Source of the DNA: Euleptes europaea
Taxonomy: Eukaryota > Chordata > Lepidosauria > Squamata > Sphaerodactylidae
Direction: 5' to 3'
Length of the DNA: 64,000 bases
Assembly: GCF_029931775.1 (NCBI RefSeq)
Contig: NC_079315.1
Location: 115,440,274-115,504,273, forward strand
This document shows, piece by piece, positions 11,498 through 23,100 of this stretch. Position numbers and translations under genes: made by a program. The notes beneath the pieces are model-generated. The model was not told where the DNA came from. It saw nothing but the letters and a program-made list of their open reading frames with translations, and did no database searches. Numbering within the stretch: position 1 is the stretch's first letter; every line of letters begins with the position of its first letter.

Positions 11498-11917
11498 TCC
11501 TCTTATTTACTTTTGTCATAGAGCTATAAAGGGCTGAATCCTTGCTGACCTGCACTTCTGAGGCAGCAAAGGCATTGGTCTGACAACCCTTTGCTATTTA
11601 TATCAGTGACTTTAGAACAAAGTGTTGACTCAGCCATCATGGGTCACACAGTTTTGCGGAAGTCTTTTGTGTCATTCTTACCGGACGTGGAAAAAGTGTG
11701 ATCTTTTTTTAAAAAAATAATAATTTATTATTATTATTTTTCAAAATTATTAAACACAAAGTTTAAGAGTTAGTATAAACAAAGAATAAAATATAAAATG
11801 CAATAGAAAACATTGCTAAGTGTGATCTTTTTGACTCCTGACTTCTGTTAAAGCAGGCTGGGGATAATTACTTACCTCTTCTAAGGAAGAGCTCTGAGAA
11901 CTGTGGCTGAAAAGTCG

Positions 11918-12059
11918 TAGGGTCGCCAACCTCCAGGTGGTGGCTGGAGATCTCCCGGAATTACAACCAGTCTCCAGGAGACAGAGTTCAGTTCCCCTGG
12001 AGAAAATGGCTAATTTGCAAGATGGACTCTATGGTATTATACCCCACGGAAGTCCCTCC
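11918..12059 (+). mobile_element. GGTTGCCA MITE, partial
   Basis: Left two thirds, fused to a CR1 fragment. Confidence 0.82.
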
Positions 12060-12126
12060 ACTCCTCAAATACTTGAAGATGGTTATAATATCCCCTCTCA
12101 GTCTTCTCCTCTTCAGGCTAAACATA
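12060..12126 (-). mobile_element. CR1 fragment
   Basis: CAAATACTTGAAGATGGTTA ... CTTCAGGCTAAACATA, joined to a partial GGTTGCCA MITE. Confidence 0.75.
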
Positions 12127-12277
12127 CTGAAATGGGCCAGGATGAGTAGGGAAACTTAAGCAGGGGAACAACCAGATGGTGGCATCAGCAAGACTGTAAT
12201 TAACACACATGCACACTGGGGCGTGTGGATTCTCAGCTGCTCTCCGACGTACCATGAGATCTAGCACATGCTCAGTA

Positions 12278-12503
12278 AGGCTGACAACTCTGGGTTGGAA
12301 ATTTCCTGGAGATTTAGGGGTGGATCGTGGGGAGGGCAGGAATTGCAAAGGGGAGGGACCTCCATTGGGGGGGGGGTATAATGCCATAGAGTCCACCTTC
12401 CAAAGTAGCCATTTTCTCCAGGGGAACTGATTGCTGTAGCATGGAGATCAGTTGTTATTCCAGGAGATCTACTGGTCCCCACCTGGAGGTTTGCCATCGT
12501 AAT
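12278..12503 (-). mobile_element. GGTTGCCA MITE, divergent
   Basis: Reverse, with decayed ends. Confidence 0.75.
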
Positions 12504-12554
12504 GCTCAGTCCTCTTCAAGCAAACTTTTCTCTTTTTTATTTAAGGTTAATTTA

Positions 12555-12855
12555 AAAAGGTAAAAATAGTCCCCTGTGCAAGCACCGGGTCAGTACTGAC
12601 CCGTGGGGTGATGTAACATTCTGACGTTTACTAGGCAGACTATGTTTACGGGGTGGTTTGCCATGGCCTTCTCCAGTCATCTACACTTTACCCCCAGCAA
12701 GCTGGGTGCTCATTTTACCGACCTCCGAAGGATGGAAGGCTGAGTCAACCTTGAGCCGCCTACCTGAAACTGATTTTCATCGGGGTCCAACTCTGGCTGT
12801 CAGTAGAGCGTCGACCGCAGTACTCCAGCTTACCACTCCGCACCACAGGGCTCTT
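12555..12855 (-). mobile_element. Sauria SINE with 10-bp duplication
   Basis: Reverse full-length copy; GGTTAATTTA on both sides (12545-12554, 12856-12865). Head GTGGTGCGGAGTGGTAAGCT, Bov-B-type tail. Confidence 0.92.
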
Positions 12856-13051
12856 GGTTAATTTACCAAGTCATATTTTTCTGCATACCAAGGGAATCCC
12901 CCTGCCTTGTCTGAGGATGCCCTGGTTTTGCTACGTTCCCCATCTGCACAAGGGCTATGCCAGTTTACTATTATCGTGGCGAGTCTAGGCGCCGGTGCGT
13001 AGAAGAGTGATTTGATAAAGCTAACAGAAGACAGAAGGAAGAGGTTCTTAC

Positions 13052-13082
13052 CGTGACAGACTGGTTGGGGCCGTGGAATTAT
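13052..13082 (-). CDS. SIGLEC15: Candidate SIGLEC15 cytoplasmic-tail microexon
   Basis: A 31-bp segment flanked by a good acceptor (cacccttcccttacag) and donor (CACG|GTAAGA). Its phase fits the end of the 14434 exon and would read DNSTAPTSLS. The human tail just inside the membrane is also short and rich in T, P and S. The following exon is not secure: an in-frame peptide ending WYAEKYDLVN then TAA occurs near 12915-12862, but its acceptor is poor. Phase and splice signals support the microexon; homology does not prove it. Confidence 0.35.
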
Positions 13083-13178
13083 CTGTAAGGGAAGGGTGGG
13101 GAAGAAAAGAAGATGCTGACCGTTAGTTCTCTCTCGGCACCGTTGCGTAATGTTCAAATGAAAATACTCAAGGGCCTG

Positions 13179-13366
13179 TTATGCAGAGACGTTTCCCCGC
13201 GGTCACCCACGCAGACTGCTTCGGGGCATCCTTTTGATTATGCATGCCTTTCCCACCCGTCAGAGGTCACCTCGCTCTCTCCCCACATTTTGCCTGCGTT
13301 TTCCAGATTTGGGCTAAAACAGCATCCGGAAAACATGGGCAAAACACGCGGAGACCACTGACGGGC
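13179..13366. mobile_element. Fold-back MITE, left half
   Basis: CCCGTCAGAGGTCACCTCGC and following; cut by the LINE at 13367. Confidence 0.78.
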
Positions 13367-13827
13367 AGTTACCCTTGTGGGTCAGGGGATATAGAAACTT
13401 CAAAACATGTCTTGATCTGCTGTTCGTTCTACCAAGAAATCCGCACAAGGGTTCTTTCCCCTTTGCTTAACACTTTCCCTGACCAATTAGATGAGTTTCT
13501 GGCTAAGAAGCTCCTAACTGATGAAAAATCACAGTTTACACTCCTGACTGCTAAATTCTGCGCGGCAGCTATTAAAATACATTGTACCCTGACCGGATAA
13601 GAGTAACAGAAATACTTTATTACTCAAAATATTAGGGGGGGGGGGTCACACCAAGTTATACAATGTTTATATAAATTTTATTCATACACGTAATATGTAA
13701 TTTTTAGGCTTAGATTTTTTGTAGTAGCAGTGGTAGCTGTCGTTGTGGTTTTCCTATTATTTGTTGTGGCTGTTGTTTTTTCTGCGGGTCAGTGACTGTA
13801 TTAATAAATTATTATTATTATTATTAT
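13367..13827 (+). mobile_element. Non-LTR LINE 3' end with zinc-knuckle-like C-terminus
   Basis: The frame reads GSYPCGSGDIETSKHVLICC, a C..C..H..C motif typical of the end of some non-CR1 non-LTR reverse transcriptases, then a 3' UTR and an ATT-repeat tail. CACTGACGGGC occurs on both sides (13356-13366, 13828-13838), an 11-bp target duplication. Family not named. Confidence 0.75.
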
Positions 13828-14085
13828 CACTGACGGGCGGAGAAGAAGGAGGGGGAGGAGGAGGAGGAGAAGAAGAAGAGCAGCAGCAGCAAATTGTTTG
13901 TGTGTTGAGTTCCCTTTGGAAGGTGGCATATGCCAACTTATTGTAGTTGATAGTTTTGCCTTGGGGAAGGAAGTCTATTCTAGGTGGAAAGGCAAGGTAC
14001 AGACATATTGCTTTGGGGGCAGTCTAACCTTATTGCGAGGAGATCGCTAGCATTCACATTTTGCAAAAGGGGACTGAGAACTTGA

Positions 14086-14383
14086 GATTCGAAGAAGAAG
14101 AAGAAGAAGAGTTGGTTTTTATATGCCAACTTTCTCTGCTACTTAAGGAAGACTCAAACCAGCTTACAATCACGTTCTGTTCCCTTCCCCACAACAGACA
14201 CCCTGAGAGATAGGTAGGGCTGAGACAGTGTGACTAGCCCAAGGTCACCCAGCTGGCTTCATGTGGAGGAGTGGGGAAACCAACCTGCTTCACCAGATGA
14301 GCCTCCGCCGCTCATGTGGAGGGTGGGGAATCAAACCCGGTTCTCCAGATTAGAGTCCACCGCTCTTAACCACTACACCATGA
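14086..14383 (-). mobile_element. CORE/MIR-like SINE
   Basis: Full-length reverse copy about 50 bp into the intron after the SIGLEC15 membrane exon. Confidence 0.9.
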
Positions 14384-14433
14384 ACCCAGGCTTCCCAGTT
14401 TTTAAAAAACCCATGCTAATGATTCATACCTAC

Positions 14434-14793
14434 CCTCTTTCCAGAAAGCGCCAACCCCTAAGACAAGCAGCAAGGCCAGTGCTTTAATCCCCAAGGAGAT
14501 GAACAAGAGGATCAGGACCCAGGACCCGCCTCCGGCTCTGTATTTATAAAAGTACACCGCCCCCTCTGCTCTCCCGAGGCTGTTCTCCGCTGTGCAGGTG
14601 TATCTGCCATCATGCGTCAGGTGCAGGAGCTCTTTGGTCACCTGGTAGCTGCCGCTCAAGACAGAGGTGACATTGCTGGACAGAGGACCGGTCCACGTCA
14701 GCGTGGGCAGCGGCTCCCCTTCGGCGGTGCATTTGGCGTGGAAGGAGTGGTCCTCGCCAGACTGAACGGAGATGTTGACGATCCTGGGAGCCG
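14434..14793 (-). CDS. SIGLEC15: SIGLEC15 C2-set and transmembrane exon
   Basis: A 360-bp exon, acceptor tttaatttctgcag, donor AGAGG|GTAGGT. It begins APRIVNISV, carries the C2-set cysteines C167 and C212, an NVT glycosylation sequon at residues 186-188, and a membrane helix (about 237-262) with K249 in GIKALALLL, the position that pairs with DAP12 in the human protein. It ends in phase 1 just after the helix, so the cytoplasmic tail is encoded elsewhere. Confidence 0.95.
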
Positions 14794-17074
14794 CTGCAGA
14801 AATTAAAATATGCGGGGGTGGAAAAAAAATGCTCTTGGAAACAAGGTGTCAGCTCAGATTGGAACTGACAGCCTGCCGTTTGTCCAGGAACCAGAGCAGC
14901 TTCAGCTTCTCCCCAAATGTAAATGTCTATAAATGCTGAAGAGGTGATCCTGCAGAGAGGCCTGACCTGGATGGCCCAGGCTTGCTCAGTCTCATCAAGG
15001 GCGCCTTCACACGTGCTGAATAATGCACTTTCAACCTGCTTTCCGTGCACTTTAACGATCGTTTGCAAGTGGATCTTGCCGATTCGCACAGTTAAATCCA
15101 GCTGCAAAGTGCATTGAAAGTAGATTGGAAGTGCATTATTCGGCATGTGTGAAAGCACCCCAAATCTCGGAAGCTAAGCATGAACAAGACTGGTTAGTAC
15201 TTAGCTGGGACACCACCAAGGAAGTCCAGGGCCACTACGCAGAGGCAGGCAATGGCAAACTACCTCTGTCCGTCTCTTGCCTTGAAAATGCTGTGTGTGT
15301 GTGTAAAGTGCCGTCAAGTCACAGCCGACTTATAGGTGGGGTTTTCAAGGCAAGTGATTGAGAGCCAGTGTGGTGTAGTGGTTAAGAGCAGAGGATTCTA
15401 ATCTGGAGAACTGGGTTTGATCCCCTACTCCTCCACATGAGCGATAGACTCTAATCTGGTGAACTGGGTTGGTTTCCCCACTCCTCCACAGGAAGCCAGC
15501 TGGGTGACCTTGGGCTAGTCACAGTTCCCTCAGAACTCTCTCAGCCCCACCTACCTCACAAGGTGTCTGTTGTGGGGAGAGGAAGGTAACTGTAAGCCAG
15601 TTTGAGACTCCTAAAAGGTAGAGAAATCAGGATATAAAAACCAACTCTTCTTCTTCTTCTTCTGCTTCTTCCTCCTCCTCCTCCACAAAGGCAGTTTGCC
15701 ATTGCTTTCCTCTGCTGAATCTTCCTTGGAGGTCTCCCTTCCAAGTACCGACCCAGCTTAGCTTCTGAGATCCGACGAGATCGGGCTATACTACACCATT
15801 CCACATCCCCGAAAATGTTAGGGTCACCATAAGTTAGCTGCAACTTGATGGCATTTTCCACAGATATGTAGCCACCCTGACCTGGATGGCCCAGGCTAGT
15901 CCGATCTTATCAAATCTCAGAAGCTAAGCAGGGACAGACCTGGTTAGTACTTGGGTGGGAGATCGCCAAGGAAGTTCAGGTCACTACGCAGAGGAAGGCC
16001 ATGGCAAACTAATGGTTTGTCTCTTGCCTTGAAAACCCTACAGGGTTGCTGTAAGTTGGCTGACACTTGAAGGCTCTTGCCGCCACCAAACCAGCAGCGA
16101 ATGCTAGTTCCTTGTAGGAGACCCTTTGCAATTGGTGGCCAACCCCTGGGAAGGGTAGCAAAACGGCTGAAGCCTGTGGCATGTTGGGTGGGCCCCTAGC
16201 GATGGTACATAGTCAACTGTTTACTCCTGTGACCACTCCGCTGTGTCCCTTCCACCTGCCCCATAAAAAAGTGAAAAGTGTCCAACCCAAAAAGACAGGG
16301 TAAACCAAAAAGGTTGAAAGAAACAGTAAAAAGTAGTATGATGCAATATGCAAATGAACAAATTCGACTATGCGCACAGAACAAAACACTCGTAATTTAA
16401 TATATGAACAAATAAAAAACAGGAGACAATTGTACATACACGATAAGATAACACAGGCTGCCAAATGCAATAAAACCAAATGGGTTGCACTATATGTGTG
16501 CGGGAAGAGCCCTGTGGTGCAGAGTGCAAGCTGCAGTACTGCAGTCCAAGCTCTGCTCACGACCTGAGTTCGATCCCAACGGAAGTTGGTTTCAGGTAGC
16601 CGGCTCAAGGTTGACTCAGCCTTCCATCCTTCCGAGGTCGGTAAAATGAGCACCCAGCTTGCTGGGGGTAAAGGGAAGATGACTGGGGAAGGCACTGGAA
16701 AACCACCCTGTAAACAAAGTCTGCCTAGGAAACGTCGGGATGTGATGTCACCCCATGGGTCAGGAATGACCTGGTGCTTGCACAGGGGACCTCACCATGC
16801 TAATATCAAATAACTCATGAACACATGAACACACATGAAGCTGCCTTATACTGAACCAGACCCTCAGTCCATCAAAGTCAGTATTGTCTACTCAGACCGG
16901 CAGCGGCTCTCCAGGGTCTCAGGCAGAGGTCTTTCACATCACCTACTTGCCTGGTTCCTTTAATTGGAGATGCCGGGGATTGAATCTGGGACCTTCTGCA
17001 TGCCAAGCAGATGCTCTACCCCTGAGCCACAGCCCCTCCCCATAAATCGAGTTATTTGATATTAGCACGAAAAG

Positions 17075-17106
<32 letters not shown>

Positions 17107-20100
17107 TGATGCTGTTAATTGGACCAGAGATACCCTGAGGTGGAAATATCTGAAGCCTGATTTTATATAAGGAGTATATAATTCACTCCAAGCAATTAAT
17201 TTGGTTATCTTGCTGGTTCTTTTGATTTGTGACGTCTTTTATGGGGTGAGTTAGATATGATTGTGCTAATTATGGTTATAAGCCACTGATAAAGGCTTTG
17301 AGATGAAATGCATTTGGCATTTTGTTTTATCGTATTTGGCAGTGCGTGTTACCTTATTGAATGTGCAAGATTGTTTCTTGTTTTTACTTCTTCCTATATT
17401 AAATTATGGGTGTTATGTTTTGTGCACGTAATTGAATTTGTTCATTTAAATAATGCAGCATGCTACTTTTTTCTGTTTCTTTGTGCTCTCAGCTTTTTTG
17501 GGTTACTCCATCCCTTCTAGCCTGATCTCGTCAGATCTCAGGAGCTAAGCAGGATCGACCCTGGCAAGTATTTGGATGGGCGACCTCCAAGGAATACCAG
17601 GGATGTGATGAGGAGGCAGGCAATGGCAAACCACCTCTGAATGTCTCATGCCTTGAAAACCCTGCGGGGTAGCCATAAGTCAGCTGTGACGGCAAAACAA
17701 AACAAAAATTGCTTCTTAGAAATGCTTTACAGAAAGGGAAAAGGTAAGAGGTGAACCACTGCCAGTAATCCAAGTGTGGATTCTGCACAGATACATGTAG
17801 GGTTGCCAGCTCCAGGTTGGGAAATACCTGGAGTTTTTGAGGGTGGAGCCTGAGGAGGGCGGGGTTTGGAGAGGGGAGGGACTTCAATGCCATAGAGTCC
17901 AGTTGCCAAAGCGGCCATCCCAGCTAATCTTTAATTCAGGACAGGAGCCTAGGATTTCTCGCTTGTCCCCTTTTCTTAGAGCTGCCAACCTCCAGGTACC
18001 AGGAAAACAAAATTACACCTCTATACTCAATTATAATAGTATAAACTCAGTATAGGTATCAGAATAAATGACTCAGAAGGTAAGTACAATATGCTATGTT
18101 GTTAGTCACATGTATAAAGCACAAACCATATCATCACAATCCTATACAACATCAATATCACAAAAGAAAATCCCTCATGTGCAATCCAATAATAGTCCAA
18201 TAACTGTGTCCAATTGTAGTCACCAATACTCCCAATCCAGGAAATGTCCTTAGTAACGTAGCTTCGCAGCCACAAGGTAGAATATGACCACTGAGGAATA
18301 CTGACTGCGTCAGCAGCTGTAGACACAGAATGTAGTGCTTCTTGGCAAAAATGAGTGCACACTGAAGAAACTGACCTACCCAAACAGGACACAGGGTCTT
18401 ATTCCAAGACACTGAAAGACTGGACAATTCTACCAACTATTTTGTCAGATTGCACAGAGAAGCCATTGAAATTCATCAACATCAGCACAACTTTAACAGA
18501 AAAGAAGAGAGTTTAAGAATGAATAAGGCTTGGCTTCCTGTCCTAAAAACCTCCCGACTAACAAAGACTATAGTCAACAATAGCCATGGAGATTAGCTTT
18601 GGACTTCACACATTAACAGATCACTTCAGGATACAATGGTTCCATATTAACAGACCACACTGTCATTAGCACATTATCTTGATACTTACAGGACAATGAT
18701 TAGCACATTACTTTTGCAGGACAATGACTCAGCTCAAACCCAACCCCTTTCTGACTATATCTTCCTACACACTTGACACTGAGAGACCCTGTCCTTCAGT
18801 GTTACTCCTCTGAAGATGCCGGCCACAGCTGCTGGCGAAACGTCAGGAAAGAAAATACCAAGACCCCGGTTACGCAGCCCGGATAACCTACGAGAACCAA
18901 TGAACTCTGACCGTGAAAGCCTTCGACAATATTTTATACTGAAGAAAGGTTTGACTGAAAAGGCTAGATATCCGGGACTGCCTTTTGTGCATCGGTCAGT
19001 TGTGCTATGGATATTTATGCACGCTGAATGCTGAACCGTCTTGGGCAAGCATCTGGTCTTCATTACAGCCTGAAATTGATATTTCTACCTCCTGGCTGCG
19101 AAGCTACGTTACTAAGAACATTCCCTGGATCGGGAGTATTGGTGACTACAATTGGACACAGTTATTGAACTATTATTGGATTGCACATGAGGGATTTTCT
19201 TTTGTGATATTGATGTTATATAGGATTGCGATGATATGGTTTGTGCTTTATACTTGTGACTAACAACATAGAATATTACTGTACTTACCTTTTGAGTCAT
19301 TTATTCTGATACCTATACTGAGTTTATACTATAACCTCCAGGTACTAGCTGGAGATCTCCTGCTATTACGACTGATCTCCAGTCGATACAGATCAGTTCC
19401 CCTGGAGGAAATGGCCGCTTTGGCAATTGGACTCTATGGCATTGAAGTCCCCCCCCCCTCACCAAACCCCGCCCTTCTCAAGCTCTGCCCCAGAATCTCC
19501 TGCTGGTGGTGAAGAGGGACCTGGCAACCCTATCCCCAAACCCCCTTCTCAGGTCCACCCCAAAAACCTCCTGCCGGTGGGGAAAAGGGACCTGCCAAAG
19601 CTGCCTTTTCTCTCCCTTTTGAGCTAGAAATCTCTCACCTATCAAACGGAGTCTGATCCCCATCCGGCTCTCGTATTTGTCGTGCACGTCTCCCGAGAAC
19701 TCCACCCGGCAGAAATATTTGTTGCCGTCGCTCCAGGTGAGGTTGTTGATTTGGAGGGAGAGGTTGTTCTGCCTGGGGTTCCCCAGGAGCAGGTACCTGT
19801 TCTTCGAGCCGACGGCGGTCCTGCAGAGGCTGCTGGAGCTGTGGGCCGTGCACCTGAACACCACCGTCCCGTTGTAAGGTTCCTTCACCCGCCAAATCGC
19901 CGTCAAGGTCTTGTCGTTGGTCTGGTGAGGGTGTGTGAAGGTGCAGGGCAGGGACGCCGTCTTGCTGATTTCGCCCGTCACCTCCGACGGGACATGCATG
20001 GACCATCCCTTAGAGGCTTTTCCTAGAAGGGGAGAAACTGGGGTTAGACTCCTCAGTAATGGAAAAGCTCAGTGGCAGCAGGGTCATGTGCTTGACCTAG

Positions 20101-23100
20101 ATCAAGACCTAGTATCAATTCGGCAGAAATGATCTTTTCAAAATTCAGTTCTTTCTCCTATGCCAATTTTCAGATTAATATTCAAAAAAATGTAAATTCA
20201 ACTGTAAATTGGTAGTATTCAAAAATCACAGATGTAGGCTAATGATTCACTTATATCAATGTTTATAAATATAATTTCCTCAGATTACACTATTGCTTCA
20301 TAGTGCCTTTTCAATCAACAAAATTAAATGTACAGTTTTATATATACAACAAGGCAAAATTCATAAAAAATCAAATTCAACAGAAATTAGCAATTGACTT
20401 GTGGTGTCTTTCTTTCATGAATTATGCATATATTGTCCATAAATGTCCTTGAGTCCAATTGGGTAGTAAATGTCCTTGAGTCCAATTGGGTAGTAAATGT
20501 CCTTGAGTCCAATTGGGTAGTAAATGTCCTTGAGTCCAATTGGGTACCCAATTGGACTCAAGGACATTTATGGACAATATATGCATAATTCATGAAAGAA
20601 AGACACCACAAGTCAATTGCTAATTTCTGTTGAATTTGATTTTTTATGAATTTTGCCTTGTTGTATATATAAAGCTGTACATTTAATTTTGTTGATTGAA
20701 AAGGCACTATGAAGCAATAGTGTAATTTTCAGATTAAAGCAGTTTTAAGATGGGGAAAAACATGAGCAGCAAGGCAAACTTTTCCTTGAATTTTTTTTAA
20801 AAATCTTAATTAATTAATCATGGCCATCTTATTAGTCAATATGTTTTTAATTAGTTAATTTAATAATTTAATTGCCAGAACAATGCATCTCTGGGTTTAA
20901 GTAACATTTTTAGCAAATTTAGTTCAGGTAATTTTTGTAGCAACTGCTTATTAATCTACCTCCTGCTGTTGGGTGTAGTTGTTAAACTGAATTTTGTTTA
21001 AGGTGACCAGACTGGAACTTCATATTAGCTAATTTTGAACGGTGCAAACAGTATTTTAATTCTTTCTTAAAAACTATTAATGGTTGTCTGTCTTGGCCAG
21101 CTCCTTTAGTTGTGACTTCAAGCGGTTCCAGACAGTTAACATTCTGTCTTACCTCTCTTCTTCCCCCTCCTTCACCTTTTGCAGTGCATCAGAACTATAG
21201 TTTCATGCTTTGTAGGTATTGTTGTGTTTTTACACTGTGTAGCACCTTCTTTGTAATATGTAGGTTGTGTGCTCTTTGAGCAAAATGCTTTGAGATTTAA
21301 TAAATAATTAAAAAAAGACCTAGTAATCAATTCACAGAATTCACTGTAAAAAGAAGAAAAACGTGTCACCCATGAAGCTACCTTATATGGAGTTAGATCC
21401 TTGGTCCATCAAGGTCAGTATTGTCTACTCAGACTGGCAGCGGCTCTCCAGGGTCTCTGGTAGAGGTCTTTCACATCGCCTACCTGCTTGGTCCTTTTAA
21501 CTGAGATGCTGGGGATTGAACCTGGGACCTTCTGCATGCAAAGCAGAGGCTCTTCCACTGAGCCACAGCTCCTCTCCTAATGCTACTGAATCACAACCAG
21601 CTCATGGCAACCACATCCGCTGAGATTTTGTTATACATGGTTTACTCTTCAACAGCAGATCTGTGAAAGGGCCCACCCAGAACCTGAGGATTTAAATGGA
21701 CAGGAAAAGAATCCTAATTCTTTCACCTAAGGACAGGAGCCACTGGCATGATTTCTTGGTTTTTCGATTAAGACCGGTCACAATCCCCCCCCCCCATACA
21801 TTTCCTCAGGATAGATCATTCTAAGACCAAGCAGGGATCAGGGAGGAAGAACCTTATAGGGTTGCCAACTATGGACTGGGAATAGGGTTGCCAGCTCCGG
21901 ATTGGAAAACACCTGGAGATTTTGGGGTTGCACCCTAACCCCTGACCTGGATGGCCCAGGCTAGCCTGATCTCGTCAGATCTCAGAAGCTAAGCAGGGTC
22001 AGCCCTGGTTAGTATTTGGATGGGAGACCACCAATGAATACCAGGGTTGCTGTGCAGAGGAAGGCACTGGAAAACCACCTCTGTTAGTCTCTTGCCATGA
22101 AACCCCCCCAAAAAGGGGTCGCCATAAGTCGGCTGCGACTTGAAGACACTTCACACACACACAGAGCATGAGGAAGGTGGGGTTTGGGGAGGGGAGGGAC
22201 TTCAATGGGTTATTATGCCATAGAGTCCACCCTTGAAAGCAGCCATCTTCTCCAGTGGAACTGATCTCTGTCCCCTGGAGATCAGATGTAATAGTGGGAG
22301 ATCTCCACCTACCACCTGGAGGTTGGCAACCTAGCTGGGAAATTCCTAGAGACTTGGAGGTGGCGTCTGGGGAGGGGACCTTAGCGGGGTATAATGTAGG
22401 GTTACCAGATCCCTCTTTGCCACCTGTGGGTTTTTGGGGCAGAGCCTGAGGAGGGTGGGGTTTGGGCAGGGGAGGGATTTCAATGCCAAAGGGTCCAATT
22501 GCCCAAGTGGCCATTTTCTCCAGGGGAACTGATCTCTATCAGCTGGAGATCAGTTGTAATAGCAGGAGATCTCCTGCTAGTACCTGGAGGTTGAGCAAAC
22601 CAAAATCAACACCTCTGCACTAATATCAAGGATAAGGAAAGTAGTGCAGGAATCTTAGGCTATAATTACTACAACACAAATAAGTGAAACATCAAAGTGT
22701 AATCATAATAGTCTTTTACACATCTGCTGAGGTCTTGTGACCAACTATTGGAATCTTCTTGGATCTATGTACCCTTATGGACTATTGAAAAAAACACATT
22801 TATACATACCTTTGTGGACTATTGAAATACCATCGTATATAGTTGTATGTTTGTCCCTTTCCACTATTGTATGCATTGATTACACTTTGATGTTTCACTT
22901 ATTTGTGTTGTAGCAATTATAGCCTAAGATTCCTGCAGTACCTGGAGGTTGGCAACCCTAGTATAATGCCATAGAGCCTACATTCCAAAGCAGTCATTTT
23001 CTCCCGAGGAGCTGGTCTCTGTAGTCTAGCGACCAGTTGTAATTTATTTATTAGTTCGATTTCTAGCCTGCCCTCCCCAGCCAAAGCCAGGCGAAGGTTG

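Larger units (their letters stand above)
16230..17512. mobile_element. Fold-back insertion A with two SINEs nested inside
   Basis: Inverted arms at about 16280-16485 and 17305-17512 (for example ATTTGTTCAT and TTGCATTTGGC in both). The middle holds a Sauria SINE and a tRNA-headed SINE. CTGATAA ... GAAATGC at 17286-17309 looks like a decayed hammerhead-like core at the start of the right arm. Ends are approximate. Confidence 0.55.
17978..19531 (+). mobile_element. GGTTGCCA MITE interrupted by insertion B
   Basis: Parts 17978-17999 and 19333-19531. A further MITE tail follows to 19598. Confidence 0.85.

Noticed and set aside
12862-12915. Final SIGLEC15 exon ending YDLVN-stop
   Set aside because: The peptide is attractive but no acceptor of the right phase is convincing, so it was not listed as a feature.
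14610-15158. 182-codon minus-strand frame
   Set aside because: It reads the SIGLEC15 C2 exon in a wrong frame and runs into a MITE and 5S-SINE.
17521-17585. 5S rRNA gene
   Set aside because: The 5S-like segment is followed by a SINE body and recurs many times; it is a 5S-derived SINE.
19635-20006. 123-codon minus-strand frame over the V-set exon
   Set aside because: Wrong frame; the splice-phased reading gives the Ig domain.
20438-20545. CRISPR-like array
   Set aside because: The 27-bp units are directly adjacent with no spacers, in a vertebrate intron.
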